Shown here one piece after another: positions 1 through 11,535 of a stretch of DNA of 64,000 nt. The notes under the pieces are model-generated. The model saw only the letters and a list, made by a program, of their open reading frames with translations. It searched no databases and was not told where the DNA came from. Source of the stretch: Eupeodes corollae (lineage: Eukaryota > Arthropoda > Insecta > Diptera > Syrphidae); the NCBI RefSeq assembly GCF_945859685.1, contig NC_079147.1:168313174-168377173 (forward strand), in the 5' to 3' direction. Each line of letters starts with the position of its first letter. Position 1 is the stretch's first letter. The position numbers were made by a program, and so were the translations under genes.

Positions 1-267
1 TACATCTCCAGTGAGACTGTCATTAATATCGTAAGAGAATTTATATTGCGGATGGGGATCGTATTGTTCGGCATCTTTAGTCAGTACCGGATGGGATACG
101 GCCAATGCTGGAGCTGCATGATACACCTGACCAGCTGGGAGTAGTCCAGCGCTGGCAGCAGCAATTAGAGCTAAAGCAAAAACAAACTGGAAGACGCAGA
201 AAAAGAACAAAAGTTAATACACAAAAATAAAGGGCTTATAGAGAGATAAGCTTACCTTAAAGGCCAT
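1..267 (-). CDS. RR-2 type cuticular protein, 5' part (two exons, runs off the left edge)
   Basis: Exon 1 codes only for MAFK (267-256) and ends in a GT donor at 255-254. A 67-nt intron follows, with its CAG acceptor at 189-187, and exon 2 runs from 186 to the window edge. The spliced product starts with a signal peptide (MAFKFVFALALIAAASAG), followed by an Ala/His/Val-rich linker and the start of a Rebers-Riddiford chitin-binding domain (YDPHPQYKFSYDINDSLTGD). A first exon holding only the first few codons of the signal peptide is typical of insect CPR genes. Proteins of this family are secreted by epidermal cells and bind chitin in the cuticle. The spelling before the domain fits the RR-2 (hard cuticle) group. 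The C-terminal part lies outside the window, so the exact member cannot be named. Confidence 0.88.
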
Positions 268-343
268 TTGAAGAGTTGATTGTATTGTGTGTTTTGTGAG
301 GTAAACAAAATTCGAATGATGGTGATACAGAAATATCATGTTG

Positions 344-351
344 CTTTTATA
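344..351 (-). promoter_or_regulatory. TATA box of the cuticular protein gene
   Basis: TATAAAAG reads on the minus strand about 80 bases upstream of the ATG at 267. Initiator-like sequence (ATCACCATCATTC) lies about 25-30 bases downstream of it, near 315-325. The spacing fits a TATA-driven promoter, as expected for a stage-specific cuticle gene. Confidence 0.7.
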
Positions 352-969
352 CGAAACGTCCCAAAATAATGGGCCGGCCAAACAGCTAAGAAATCGTATT
401 AAACTGGATTTGTTGCTCTCATCTTCTTTTTTTTTCTTTTTAAGACGAGAAAAACGAAGTGCATTTAAAGTGGACAATGAACAAATTATTCCAATCTCAA
501 GCAACATGTGCTTTTATTTACCTGCAACCAAGGAGACCTACAACTAAAAATTCATTCAAGATTCGTATATAGAAGTGAAAGGTTAGTCTACGGATTAAAA
601 AAAAAAAACACGTGCCTCTCTGTGGCTGGACAAGGACGTATTTTTTTATTCAGAGAATTTGGGTCATGCCGCAAGCGGAGCAAACGACCTTGACACGATT
701 CTTAATTTTGTAGGTAACCGATATTCAAATACAATATAGTCAATGAAAAGATTAAACGCTATAAAACAGTTTTTGAAAGCTTAAAAGCCAAGTTTTGACA
801 AATCTGGATTTAAAAAAATGCTTACTTGAACCTCTTAGGGACCGCCTTTTGATTAATAATAAATCATTATATGTGATGATGTATTAGATTATTATGGACG
901 GAAAACTCAGGTTGACACACTTACAATACTTTTTGCTAACTCCTTCAACAAATATTGGGCGTCTTTAGC
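352..969. other. Intergenic, upstream of the cuticle gene
   Basis: AT-rich DNA with homopolymer runs (T at 426-440, A at 598-608). I see no convincing gene or repeat here. The short open frames lack recognisable similarity. Confidence 0.5.
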
Positions 970-1613
970 TTAGCCCCACGATAAAAAGTCCAGCGGTGTT
1001 CCAATCGTATGATCTTGGTGGTCAGTTGATATCGAAACGACTAGAAATAACGCGGCCAGTAAATGTCTCTTGCAATAAAGCCACATTCGATCGAGTTGTT
1101 TAGCGTGTGGTAGTGGCCCCGTCTTGTTGAAACAACATATTCTCCAAGTCGCATTATTTAGCAGCAGACAAAGAAAGTCAGTTATCATAAAATCATTACG
1201 CTCCGAATTGACGGTGACAATTGTTCCCTCGTCGTTTTCGAAGAAATAAGGTCCAATCTCACCTCTGGACCAAAGAGCGCACCAAACATCAGTGACTTTT
1301 TGAGGAAGTAATTGCCTCTTTTCAATTACATAGGGAATCTCAGAACCCCAAATACGACAATTTTGTTTTTTAACATACCCACCAAGTGAGAAATGTGCTT
1401 CGTCGCTGAAGAAAATGTTTGTTTGAATTTCCTGTTGTTCAAGCACCAATTCGTCGTACATATACGTTGTGAATGGTCGGCTGACTTCAGTTGTTGTGTG
1501 GGCTTGACTTTATATGGATGTATGTAGGTGTAGATCCAAATACAAAATACGCCATAATGAGCCCTAAGACAGTCCTTATTCCTGAGAACGACGAGGAATC
1601 GACTTAAACACAT
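970..1613 (-). pseudogene. mariner-like transposase remnant
   Basis: The minus strand carries the central part of a mariner-type DDE transposase. FFSDEAHFSLGGYVKKQNC (around 1420-1365) is the first catalytic Asp block, followed by GPYFFENDEGTIVTVNSER and, near the low-coordinate end, TPLDFLSWG, which corresponds to the family's conserved TPLDFFLWG-type block. The block upstream of the first Asp (VKPTQQLKSADHSQR) is in a different frame, so there is at least one frameshift near 1460. The region normally holding the second Asp (QQDGA-type) is scrambled. It is a dead, truncated copy; no terminal repeats were found. Confidence 0.8.
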
Positions 1614-1614
1614 T

Positions 1615-2818
1615 CAGGCATCGGCAACACTTTAAAACTATAAAACAAGTATGTAAGCCGGCCAAGGCTTAAAACCCCATCCCGACTACCAAATATCAAG
1701 TGCCGATTGAAGCCACCAAAACTGGAACTCAGCCTATGAGTTCGGTCCCGTTCGGACACAGCGCTACTGAACCCAAGGAGCTCTGCTCCGCCTTGTGATA
1801 TGACGTCCCGATTGTATGGGAGTCGCCTATCCACGGTTCTTCGTCTGACGTGGTAGATTAACGGAACTGCCAATCTATCCTGTATCAGATCGCATTTGTC
1901 TAAAAATAGGAATGCCTCTTGTGGAATGAAGCCGCTCAAGCATGCATTTTCAAAATACTTGTCGTTCGGAAGAACGCTCCGAATATTAAATTGTTGGTCG
2001 AAGACATAGCTCTTGCAATGTGACCTCGAACAAGTTTTATCACGAAATTGTCAATTCTGTTGATTTGAGCCCCGTTTTATAGGACCTCGTTGGAATAGTA
2101 ATGCACATAAGAAGATTCGGCTGTTCGAAATAAGCCGGTACAGCGTCGTAAACACTGCCGCTCCTCAGGCACTGGTCAGAGCAGCATTTATATGTCTGTC
2201 GAAATATAAATACTGATCTAACCAGATACCGAGTTACTTCACTACACTTTTTCTCGCTAATGGCTACCCGTGAAGATCAACGATGACCATCTTGGCCCTA
2301 GCCAACGGAGTCCGGAACAGAATTGTCTCCGACTTCTGGACATTTATTCAGTTTCCAGTCGTCGCAATATCGCTGAATCTTGTCGAAATCACGCTGCAAG
2401 AGAATTCTAATAACCTCAACCCTTCGGGCCGTTCTGTACGCAATTATAGATCGTCGGCCTACGCAGTTGCCTTTGTAAGACTACCTATCAGATCGCTGGT
2501 GTAAATGCTGTAGAAAATCGGCGAATTCACCGCTCCCTGTTGAAGACAATTTTTAATTAAGAATGTTGTGATAGAAGTTACATTGCCACTTTTGACAACA
2601 AACTTTCTACCGTTAAGCATATCATAAAGTATATACAACAATGGCTTGCTTATGCCAAGCCTGCTCAGTTTTAGGTAAAGACCCTCAAACCATACGGTGT
2701 CAAAGGCCTTTTCCATAAGTGTTCGCTCTGTTATAAATAGCACAAATATGGGGTATGCAAGAATACGAGGAAATTTCAAAGTTTCCTGTGGAGAAGTCAC
2801 GCAGATCAATCGCAACAA
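1615..2818 (-). pseudogene. LOA/Jockey-type LINE remnant (reverse transcriptase and 3' part)
   Basis: Read on the minus strand from about 2730, EKAFDTVWFEGLYLKL is RT motif A, with LQQGAVNSPIFYSIYTSDL (2560-2500) matching motif B. After a frameshift come a thumb-like segment (QRDFDKIQRYCDDWKLN, about 2400-2340) and WLDQYLYFDRHINAAL (about 2220-2170). The C-terminal part (RRRTVDRRLPYNRDV, about 1850-1800) precedes an apparent 3' UTR. Motif wording fits the LOA branch of the Jockey superfamily. The element is 5'-truncated, has several frame breaks and cannot be active. Confidence 0.78.
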
Positions 2819-3499
2819 TATTGGTCACATAAAAACGAAGTTCTAAAAAATCATACAAAAACTTGAAGAATCTTAAAGAAATCAGATTATTGAAAATGCC
2901 CTTCAATCGGAGAGCAGATTACTCTATATTCAACTTAATCATAATTTGTATGACAAGAACTACTTCCAAGATTCTCTCTCCTATAAAGCAATTTTCCTAA
3001 CAACTATCTTAACAGAAACGAGGTCTATTAAGAAGTGACAATACCTAGATATAGGAGGCAAATAGCTTCTTCATAGTCTATTATGTACATAATATCCTCA
3101 AATACAACTTAAACTAACATTTTGTATCTTTTTGTTTACCAAGAAATACAAAAAGCCGAAATCAATGTTCAAGTTTCTTGAAATTCAACCATGTGTTGAA
3201 TCAGCTGTTCTGTCTGATACCTACAAATCCCAGAAATTCTAGTATACCTTTGGATTCCTTTTTTGACACCTCAGCTGTTTTTGATCAGCTGTTATTTTAA
3301 AGCACAAACAAAAAGGTATCCCTTTCTGTCTGAGATTGTACGCAGTTAATTTCAAATTTGTCACAATTAGCTAACACTACAGAATGCTTATAACAACTGA
3401 ATATACATACATAAATCATTAATGCAAATATTTCTACAATCAAATCAAACTTTTATATAAATAATAACAATAACTATTATTATTAAATATTTATACATA
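2819..3499. other. AT-rich intergenic DNA
   Basis: No gene is recognisable. The stretch contains repeated CAGCTGTT words near 3200-3290, which may belong to a decayed repeat, and ends in an AT-rich block next to the Tc3-like element. Confidence 0.4.
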
Positions 3500-3501
3500 T
3501 A

Positions 3502-4605
3502 CACTGCGGGTCATAAGGTAAGAAGCAGGCGTTTTTGAGAAGTAAAACCGATATTTCTCCCGTTACATGGTGGATTAGAAAAAAAACAACTGTAGTAAAT
3601 GAAAAACTACTTTGTTAACAACAAAATGTAAAGTTTGGGAATATTAGAGAATTAGCTAACGGATCTTTTATGACAAATTGTCAATTGGCAAGGTCTTTTA
3701 TGCCGTGCTATAGCCCAAAAAATAAATCGAAGTGATCATTGTGTCAGCAACTATTTAAAAAATCCAACGTCATATCTAAAAAATTATGAAGAAAACACTT
3801 CCTCCGCCTTAATACTTCGCGAAACGCGAAATATACTTAGAATATTGCGTTTTCCGACGAAAAAAAATTTAACCTAGATGGCCAGATGGTTATAATTATT
3901 ATTTCCATGGCATGAGGAAAGAGGAGCGATTTTTAAACCTTCACCATAGCAGAAAAAGAGGCGTTATGGTCTGCGACTCAATTTCGTTTTATGGCACTAT
4001 AGACTTGGTAGTCCAAGATAGTAAAATGACTGGAAAAACCTACAAAGCTTTGCTGGAATCAATATTCCCCAAAATTACCGAGCTTTTTGGATCAATTTCA
4101 TGGATTTTTCAGCAGGACAACGCTCCGATACACAGAGCCCGAGAGGTAAAATCCTTCATTGCAAACCAAAACATCTACTTGCTGCCTTGGCCACTATATT
4201 CCCCGGACCTTAACATAATGGAAAATGTGTGGGGCTGGCTTACACTTAAGATGTATGAGGGAGGGAAGATACGATAACAAGGAAGAGCTTATTCATGGTA
4301 TCAAATTGGCCTGGAGTGAGATTTCACTGGACTACTTGGAATCTCTTTATAAATCCCTAAAAGATAGAATGTTTGAAGTTATTTTAAAGGCTGGTGGCAG
4401 CACACATTATTAAATATTTAATAAAACCCAAAAATCAGTGGAATTTTTTTTCATTAAATACATTCAATCTTTAAAGATTTAGGACAAAATATTCAATGTA
4501 TTTGAGTCATGTTTTTAAACTGAGTGATGATGTTTTAGAGTATCTCCACAATAAATACAATCTTGAAGCACCAACATAAAGCCCACAGTTTTAAGCGAGA
4601 CACTG
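3502..4605 (+). mobile_element. Tc1/Tc3-like DNA transposon, about 1.1 kb
   Basis: The transposase remnant at 3850-4413 is bracketed by CACTGCGGGTCATAAGG at 3502 and, at 4605 read inward on the minus strand, CAGTGTCTCGCTTAAAAC. Each is flanked by TA (3500-3501 and 4606-4607), as expected for Tc1/mariner integration. The length of 1.1 kb is lower than an intact 1.6 kb element, so internal loss is likely. The two ends match only partly, so the borders are inferred. Confidence 0.55.
3850..4413 (+). pseudogene. Tc1/Tc3-like transposase (DDE), frameshifted
   Basis: The first catalytic Asp sits in FSDEKKFNLDG (3850-3885). A frameshift near 3890 moves the reading into the frame at 3912, which carries the KGGV-like block and, at about 4110-4135, WIFQQDNAPIHRA with the second Asp. 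SPDLNIMENVWGWLT (4200-4240) holds the final acidic residue, as in the DD34E group. A second frameshift near 4255 leads into the C-terminal frame ending at 4413. The HTH part upstream is too eroded to read continuously. Two frameshifts make it a pseudogene. Confidence 0.82.
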
Positions 4606-4607
4606 TA

Positions 4608-4930
4608 AAAGTTTTGAAGATCTCAACACAGCTTCTAATAAGCGAAGAATAAAAATTACAATAACTGTTAACTAAAACCACATCTATTATAAATCCTGCA
4701 GAAAACAGTTCATTTATTCCATCTTATTCATAGAAGCTTATATATAAATAAGGTTTTGATAGCTCCTCAGGACACAATACCTTTAAACAAAAATGTACGA
4801 ATTAGAATCAAACAGATTTTTTTTTTTTGACAGGAGGAAATCTTCGACACCAAGTAGTGTGGGACTTGTAACCACTAAAACCACCTCTTCATCTGGACCA
4901 ATCTTGAAAGATCGACTTCCGATTTTTCTG
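4608..4930. other. Spacer between Tc3-like element and LINE remnant
   Basis: AT-rich sequence with a run of ten T at 4820-4829. Nothing recognisable apart from the likely 3' end of the adjacent minus-strand LINE near 4930. Confidence 0.4.
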
Positions 4931-4934
4931 TCTT

Positions 4935-6112
4935 AATTTTGTACAATCACTTTGGGGGAAGTTTAAACTTTTAATACTTTCCCATGTTTTTTTAGACCAT
5001 AAGCTCATGAGGCTTGGTTCTTCTTAATCTCCGAACATGGTTTCTTATATTCAAGACGGACTCCATTTCAGAATTAGTATGACTTTGCAGTCTCTGGTTG
5101 TGCGATACAACGTATTTTTTAACAACTTCTGTAACCATTTCTATTTGTAAGTCACGTTGTAGATCGGTATTTCTTATGTACCAAGGTGCATTAACTATTC
5201 CACGAAGGACTTTGTTTTGGAATTTTTGGATGATTTCGGTATTTGTTTTTTTTGTACAGCCCCATAATTGGATTTCATAGGTCCAAACAGGCTTTAGTAC
5301 TTGATTATACAGCATTATTTTGTTTTAGATTGATAAATCAGAGTTGTTACCAAGCAACCAGTACATTTTTCTATATTTCAAGTTTAGTTCTTCTCTTTTC
5401 TTTTTGATATGCTCTTTCCACTTAAGCTTTGCATCCAAAGTCATTCCAAGGTATTTGGCCGTATTGGCGTAAGGTACAGCTTGATTATTAATGATTATTG
5501 GAATATTGTTTATCTTTTTATTTGTAAAGTTTATATGTGAAGATTTTGTTTCGTTGAGTTTGATTTTTCGGTCCAAGCTCTCACTGTGTCGACGGCATTT
5601 TGTAGTTTTACTGCCGCCTTAGAGACACATTTGTCGGGTACCAAAATTGCGGTATCATCTGCAAAAGTAGCCATTATGGTGTCATTACCAACTGGAATAT
5701 CCCTTGTGTATAGTAAATACAGGGTAGGACCTAGGACACTTCCTTGTGGTATACCGGCTTCTATTTTCTTCAATTCCGAGTATTCTTGATCGTAGCTTAC
5801 TCTAAACAATCGGTCTGAGATGTACGATTTTAATATTTCAAACTACTGCCTGGGAAGATCCCTTTGCAGTTTGTACTCAAGTCCCTCATGTCAAACCTTG
5901 TCAAAAGCTTGAACAACATCTAAGAAAACAGCTGAACATACTCGTTTTTCTTCTAATGCTTTTTCTATTACATCCGATATTCTATAAACTTGGTCTATCG
6001 TGGAATGTTTATTTCTAAAGCCAAACTGATGGTTTGGGATTAACCTACTTTCTTCTATGATTTTGCTAAGTCTCTTCAGAAGCAGTTTTAGTTCTTCTTC
6101 AACTGGTTAAAT
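4935..6112 (-). pseudogene. Jockey-clade LINE, 5'-truncated reverse transcriptase
   Basis: Read from 6110 downward, the minus strand gives an RT segment with FRNKHSTIDQVYRISDVIEKAL, motif A (VFLDVVQAFDKV), motif B (GIPQGSVLGPTLYLLYT, about 5755-5705) and motif C (FADDTA, about 5675). The thumb follows (YANTAKYLGMTLDAKLKWKEH), then a Jockey-type C-terminus (VLKPVWTYEIQLWG, LRDLQIEMV-like). The frames change near 5550 and 5320 and there is an in-frame stop in the motif A region, so it is not functional. Loss of everything upstream of RT is the usual 5' truncation of LINE insertions. Catalytic Asp residues of motif C are still readable. Confidence 0.85.
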
Positions 6113-6540
6113 CTAGTTCTGAAACAGTTAAATGGAGAAATGCTACGCCTTCGTCTATGTTTTTCTTTCGACCTTTACATTTTATTTCTTGTAAAAGTTG
6201 TAAAAACAGAACTTGACAGAATGACAACTCTCATAAACAGCTTGGACTAGGTATCTTTGCTGTTAAAAGGTACTGGCAGTTTTAGAACGGTATGTTTTGA
6301 AATGATTTTCTCTATGATCAATGGAAGCATATTTATGTAAAATACAGTTACCGAAACTAATTCAACATAGAATTGTTACATACATATGTGGTGCTGCACA
6401 AAAATGATAATTGAAAATTGTATCGTTTCGTTAATCGCCGCCGGCCAAACGAGTCAACATATAAGTTGGGACTGTCAAGCTTACACAATTGGATTCGATG
6501 TTTTAAATGTATCCTGCATATTGGGTGTATATTACCTTTA
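6113..6540. other. Intergenic stretch before the MITE
   Basis: No gene recognisable. Short open frames on both strands look random. Confidence 0.4.
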
Positions 6541-6869
6541 TGGCTGAAACACAAACACGCTTCAGCTTCGGCTTCGCCTGACGTTTACGAGTTCAGCCAT
6601 AGCAATTCAATGCATTCTATCAGATTGGAGCTTCGTTTCGTTTGACAATCATAAGGAAAAAAACGTAATGTGACTCCAAACGGAAGCTCTAGTTCAATTA
6701 TCTAAACATTTGCTTTGTCTGACAGCTCAACAGCTGTAAAAAATGGTAACCAATAAAGTATTTGCTCTTGGAGGGATGAAATAATAGAAATGTCATTCAA
6801 AGCAACCTCGAAGCAAGGCCACCGTAACGCACACGAAGCCGAAGTTGAAGCGTGTTTGTGATTCAGCCA
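6541..6869. mobile_element. MITE with long inverted ends and TTA target duplication
   Basis: The left end begins TGGCTGAAACACAAACACGC followed by TTCAGCTTCGGCTTCG. The right end, read inward on the minus strand from 6869, gives TGGCTGAATCACAAACACGC and TTCAACTTCGGCTTCG, so about 36 positions match with two differences. Both sides are flanked by TTA (6538-6540 and 6870-6872). The 329-bp length, lack of coding capacity and 3-bp TTA duplication fit a non-autonomous PIF/Harbinger-type element. Confidence 0.8.
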
Positions 6870-7049
6870 TTAAAGCTTTGGCAAGTACGTAGTGCTCCCA
6901 ACAAGGAAATATTTGAAGAAAAAATAAAAGAATAAAACACGAGTTTAAAGAAAAAAATATATAAATGACTTATGGGGCTGCCAGAGATCAGCGGTCCGCC
7001 CAAACAGCATGACCGCGAGTCACCAACAGGCCCCCACATTTTTATAAAT

Positions 7050-10000
7050 AGGAAAAATTATTATATAACAGATTTAATTTTAAGTAAAGTTAATATTTTA
7101 TATAAATTTTGTATGTTTTCAAAAGTGGTTTTTGATAAGAGATCAGTTATGTTTGTATTAAAAAGATTTTTACACAGATCGTTTACTTTATAAAAGAGAT
7201 AAGATGTTTGATTGTTAGATAATAGATATGACTGGATTGACGTAGGTGGCAGGTATGTATGTGTGTTAGCTGAGTGTTGCCAAGTCGAAGGCGGTAGATG
7301 TTTTAGTTGGAATCATGATTGTTCGCCTTTTGGGGTAATGATCGAATATTGGTTGTTGTAAGTGTTCCATTGTTCTTTCCTTTTGTTTTTGTATAAATTG
7401 TTAATAACTTCCAGGAAGTCTCTTTTGGAAGGCTCAAGTTCGCATATATTTGTATCGAAGCATTTTTGGCTGCACTGTCGGCTAAATCGTTTCTTTTGAT
7501 ACCGGAGTGCCCTGGTATCCAGAGGAGCGTAAGTATTTTTTTTGTTTTTGAAAATATTAGCACGTATTTTGGTGTTAACGGGTGATTTGACGTTTTCGAT
7601 AGTATTCAAAGTGGAAAGGCTGTCTGAGCATATTACTACGTTTTTAGTTCTAGTAATTACAAATTCTGTAGCTTTTAATAAAGCATGCGCTTCTGAAGAG
7701 AATACTGAAAAGTAATTTGGAAGTCTGATAACGTCTCATGTCTCAGACACAAATGCTACTCCTGTACCGTTTTCGGATTTGGAATCATCTGTATACAAGA
7801 TATCCCATGCGTTTTGTCTATGTTCTTGTATATTTCCATGGAATAGTTGTGATAAGGTTTCTTTGTTTGTGGAATCCTTTTTGAAAGTTGAGAGTTTGGT
7901 GTCTATTGTATTTGTTGGTATCCGCCATGGAGGGTTGTTGCTTAGAGTCAGTTTATTAATTGTTGGCCGAATACCGATGCTTCTAGCAGTATCAAGGGTG
8001 ATTTTCAAGGTGGATGGGTGTTTTGGTATCTTTGTTCGCAGTTTAATTTTGTTGACGTGATTTGAAAGACTCGCAAATTTTTGGTGTGATTCCAGCAGTT
8101 AGAAGGTCTCGGCGATGTTTGATGGACGAAAGGCCAGATTCAGTGAGAATATTTTTTATTGGTGAATTGGCAAACGCCTTTAAGCTGCTTCTGATTGCTG
8201 AGTAGAAGGAAGGTTTGATGATTTGCAGTGTAGATTTTGGGCATTTTCCATAGATAGCCAATCCGTAGTCAATCTTGTATAATATGATGTTCCTTGTAAT
8301 TTGAATAAGTGAGTTGGGATGAATAAAGCTGTTTTTTGAAGAAAGAAATCTTATTATATTTAATCTAGTAGCTAGCTTTTTCTTAAGTATTTCACAATAA
8401 TTCTTAAAATTATAATTTTAATAAAAATGATACCTAAAATATTTAAGATGTTTACAGTTTCTTTTTTCACAGATACGTAAGTGTTTACTCTTGGTAGGTG
8501 AGATATTGGACCCTGAAAGGGCTGAAAGGGAGCACCAGTCATTTAGCTCTAAAATTATATTTTCAAAAAGTTGCAGAGTCACCGAAAGGGGTGAGCCTTG
8601 AGGGATACCGTTTGCTAAATTATATACAGTGGAGTAATGATTATTTGATTTGATTCTAAATGTTGTGTTACATAAAAATGATTTTATAAATGAGAACATT
8701 TGGGAACCGATCTTCCACTACATAAGTTTATTTAGGATGATATGGTTGCCGATCCTGTCCAATGCGTTTTCAAAGTCAAGTGACAAGAAAGACATATGAT
8801 TTTTGCATCAGAGAGCTAAACTAATGTATTCGTCTAAGTGAAGTAAGGAGTCCATGGAGCTGCGTCCGTGTTTAAAAGCAACCTGGTTTGGGCAAATGTA
8901 GTTGTTCTTTTCTATATACCCTTTGGATATAGTTTTTTTCTAAGAGCATGACAGCAAGGAAATTGGTCTGTATCCCAAGGGATCCGTCAAACTTTTTGTC
9001 GGTTTGGGGATAGGAATCACACTTGCGACTTTCCAGACCAATACCACAGGTACCTTGTTCAAAAATTTGATTGTATAAGTTTAAGATTCTTTGTTTTAGT
9101 AGAAGTGGGTTTTTCATCATCGGGTATGAAATCCGATCTAATCATGGAGTTTTGCCTTGAAGGGAATTTAGGCAGCTTTCTTGTTCTAGAAAGCTGATTT
9201 GTTTTTCGATATATTTTGCTGATAAACTTAGGTTATCTGCTTGCGGTTCTCTGTTTGCTATGAGACGTTTGGAGTCGAGGAAAGTCGAAGAGAAGTTAGA
9301 GTCATTAGGTCATTAGCGTAATTAGACCCAGATATACCAAAGTGTTCACATAAATCTAATGGTTTGGTAAGTATTCCAGATCCAGTAATTAACGTATTTA
9401 TTCAAAGCGGGGTGTGGTAACTTGTAAGGGATTTTATATCTGCTCACATTTTTTTACTTGTAGAGTTTGCGTAATATTGGATGTGAATTTCTGGAAACTT
9501 ATTTTGTTGGCTATTTTTGCTTCTCTGCGAAAGAGGGCATTTGCTTTTCGGTAGTTCACGAGGTAAGTGTGGAAAGGATGTTTTTTGAAAATTTTAAAAA
9601 GAATCTGTTTATTATTTCGTAAAATAGAGAGTTCGGTGCTCCACCAAGGAGCTATCGATTTACGTAAAATAAGTTCGTACGAGAAAAGTTTCTTAAAAAA
9701 AATCTTTATTTATTTCTTTCAACACTTAATCTTATTTACAAAGGTGTTATTGGTTTAGCTCGCGAATACAGACTAATCATTCATTTCGATAAGTTCCCAA
9801 CTTTTCACTTTATGTTTCTGCTGATTTGATATTTCAACCATTTTTTGGAACTCTAACGAGTCCAATCGATTGTCAATTTCACATTACTTTCATGTTTCAT
9901 CACTTTTGCTGACGATGATGTTGCTTTATTTGGAACTGCATTTATGGGAACATCCGTTTTAGTTTCGGTTGCTGACCTGGACGTAACCCGTACAGTGTTT

Positions 10001-10973
10001 TTTGTTGGCTGCTGATCGCAGTGTTTTTGTGAAAAGAGCTGTTTCCTTATTTATATTTGAAGAGGGTGTGTTTTTTTAAATAATAAATCTGTTTCTTTTC
10101 TCGGTCCGTTTGAAATTTAAAAGTCGTTTTTTTAAGAGCAGACTTATATCGTAGGTAAAAATATGTCAGAATTGGAAGATGGTCGCTCCCATGTAGATCG
10201 TCGAAATTTTCCCATGATACATATCTTAATATTTGTGAAGATATGGCTGTCACGTCTTCGTGTTTCCATGTGTTATGGGTTAAAAAGTGCGTGGTTGAGA
10301 GGAAGTTTTAAAATTAATTACCTCTGGCATTATTAGCGGGAGAGCCCTATAAGTTGTTCCAGGAATTGACGTCCTCTTTTGTTTGGACGTTGCTTATAAT
10401 GTTTATCAATTATGTGGAAGTAAATCTTTGGGATGGGGGAATGTACAGCGAGAGGATAGTGATCTTCATTTTAAGAACAATTTCTTTAGTAATTACTGAA
10501 ATTTTGGAATTGATGGGTAAAAAGCTTAGAGGGGGATACAACTATGAATTAGCAATCCGGTGCCTTGTTTTGATGCGGTTATACTTTCTAAGTTATGGAA
10601 GTAAGCTTGACACTATTTTGGGTGGTGAGGGGAACAGTTAGCTTAATGGTGAGTTTCTTGTAGAGTTATTATTGAAGGGTTATAGTCATGTATTATAATA
10701 ATTGGAGTTCATGCCATGCTCATTATTAAAATAACCATTAACGTTCCATTGTAGAACTTTCATAGATTGAGTGTTATTGGGCTTTTGTACAGTATAAGGT
10801 GAGTTATAATGTTGAAAGCTAGAGTTGGTGTTATAGTTTTTGGTGTGAGGGGTTTTCCGACACCCCTGATCAAGACTTGAAGCAACCGAAGCTCCTGAGG
10901 TTCCCTGTTGTCTCAGTACCCGGTCAGCAGAGTCGTTTTTGCTGGTGCATATTGTTTTATTGAATACTTTCAT
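7050..10973 (-). pseudogene. I-clade LINE, ORF2 remnant (endonuclease, RT, RNase H)
   Basis: Minus-strand order from 10973 down. A glycine/asparagine-rich start is followed by MKVLQWNVNGYFNN (APE endonuclease start, about 10760) and IITLQETH (catalytic Glu block, about 10660). LHGSDHLPI (endonuclease C-terminus, about 10190) and the RT entry block with PKP and a YRPISLLS-like segment (about 9000-8960) come next. Then follow NGIPQGSPLSVTL (motif B, about 8610), YTDDSKSENGTGVAF (RNase H start, about 7790) and LLWIPGHSGIKRNDLADSAAK (RNase H end, about 7520). The order EN-RT-RNase H and the wording match I-type LINEs. Many frameshifts and stops break it. ORF1 is missing, so the copy is 5'-truncated. 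Confidence 0.85.
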
Positions 10974-11535
10974 AATCGGATTCTTTTTCAGAGGGTTTAA
11001 TGTAGTATTTGTTATTTTTTACAAGTGATTGTGTAACATTAGATATAGGCTAATTGAGATTATTTGTTAATGTCTGTTCTGTTTGACGGAGTGGTAGGGT
11101 CAAGGGGGGTAATTGTGAACTGGGGTAATTGTAAACGCACTTAATTTTCTCAAAACCGTTTATAATTTGAAGCATGCCATGAAATTATTTGAAAATACAT
11201 TATATTTAAATCATATTGACGCGTTGCCGTGAGTCATTCGTTTTTCCGTGCTTTTAAGTTTTTCAGTGGTAATTAAAACTGTTCCAAAACAAACAGAAGC
11301 GATCAAAGTAAGTTAAATTTTATATTTAAGAAAGTGAAATATAAGTATAAATGCATGCTATATGTTTTTATTTGTCTGCATAACAAAATTTTAAAGTAAT
11401 TGGATGTTTACAATTACCTCATTATTTTCCTGTCATGGGTAAATGTAAACACCGAAATGGGGTAAAAGTAAACAATTTAGGGTAATTGTAAATATCCATT
11501 TCAATGGCTTTGGTAACAATATTTTATATCAAAAG

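Noticed and set aside
10354..10641. 95-codon plus-strand frame.
   Set aside because: It is antisense to the endonuclease region of the I-like LINE, where the minus strand shows the LQETH block.
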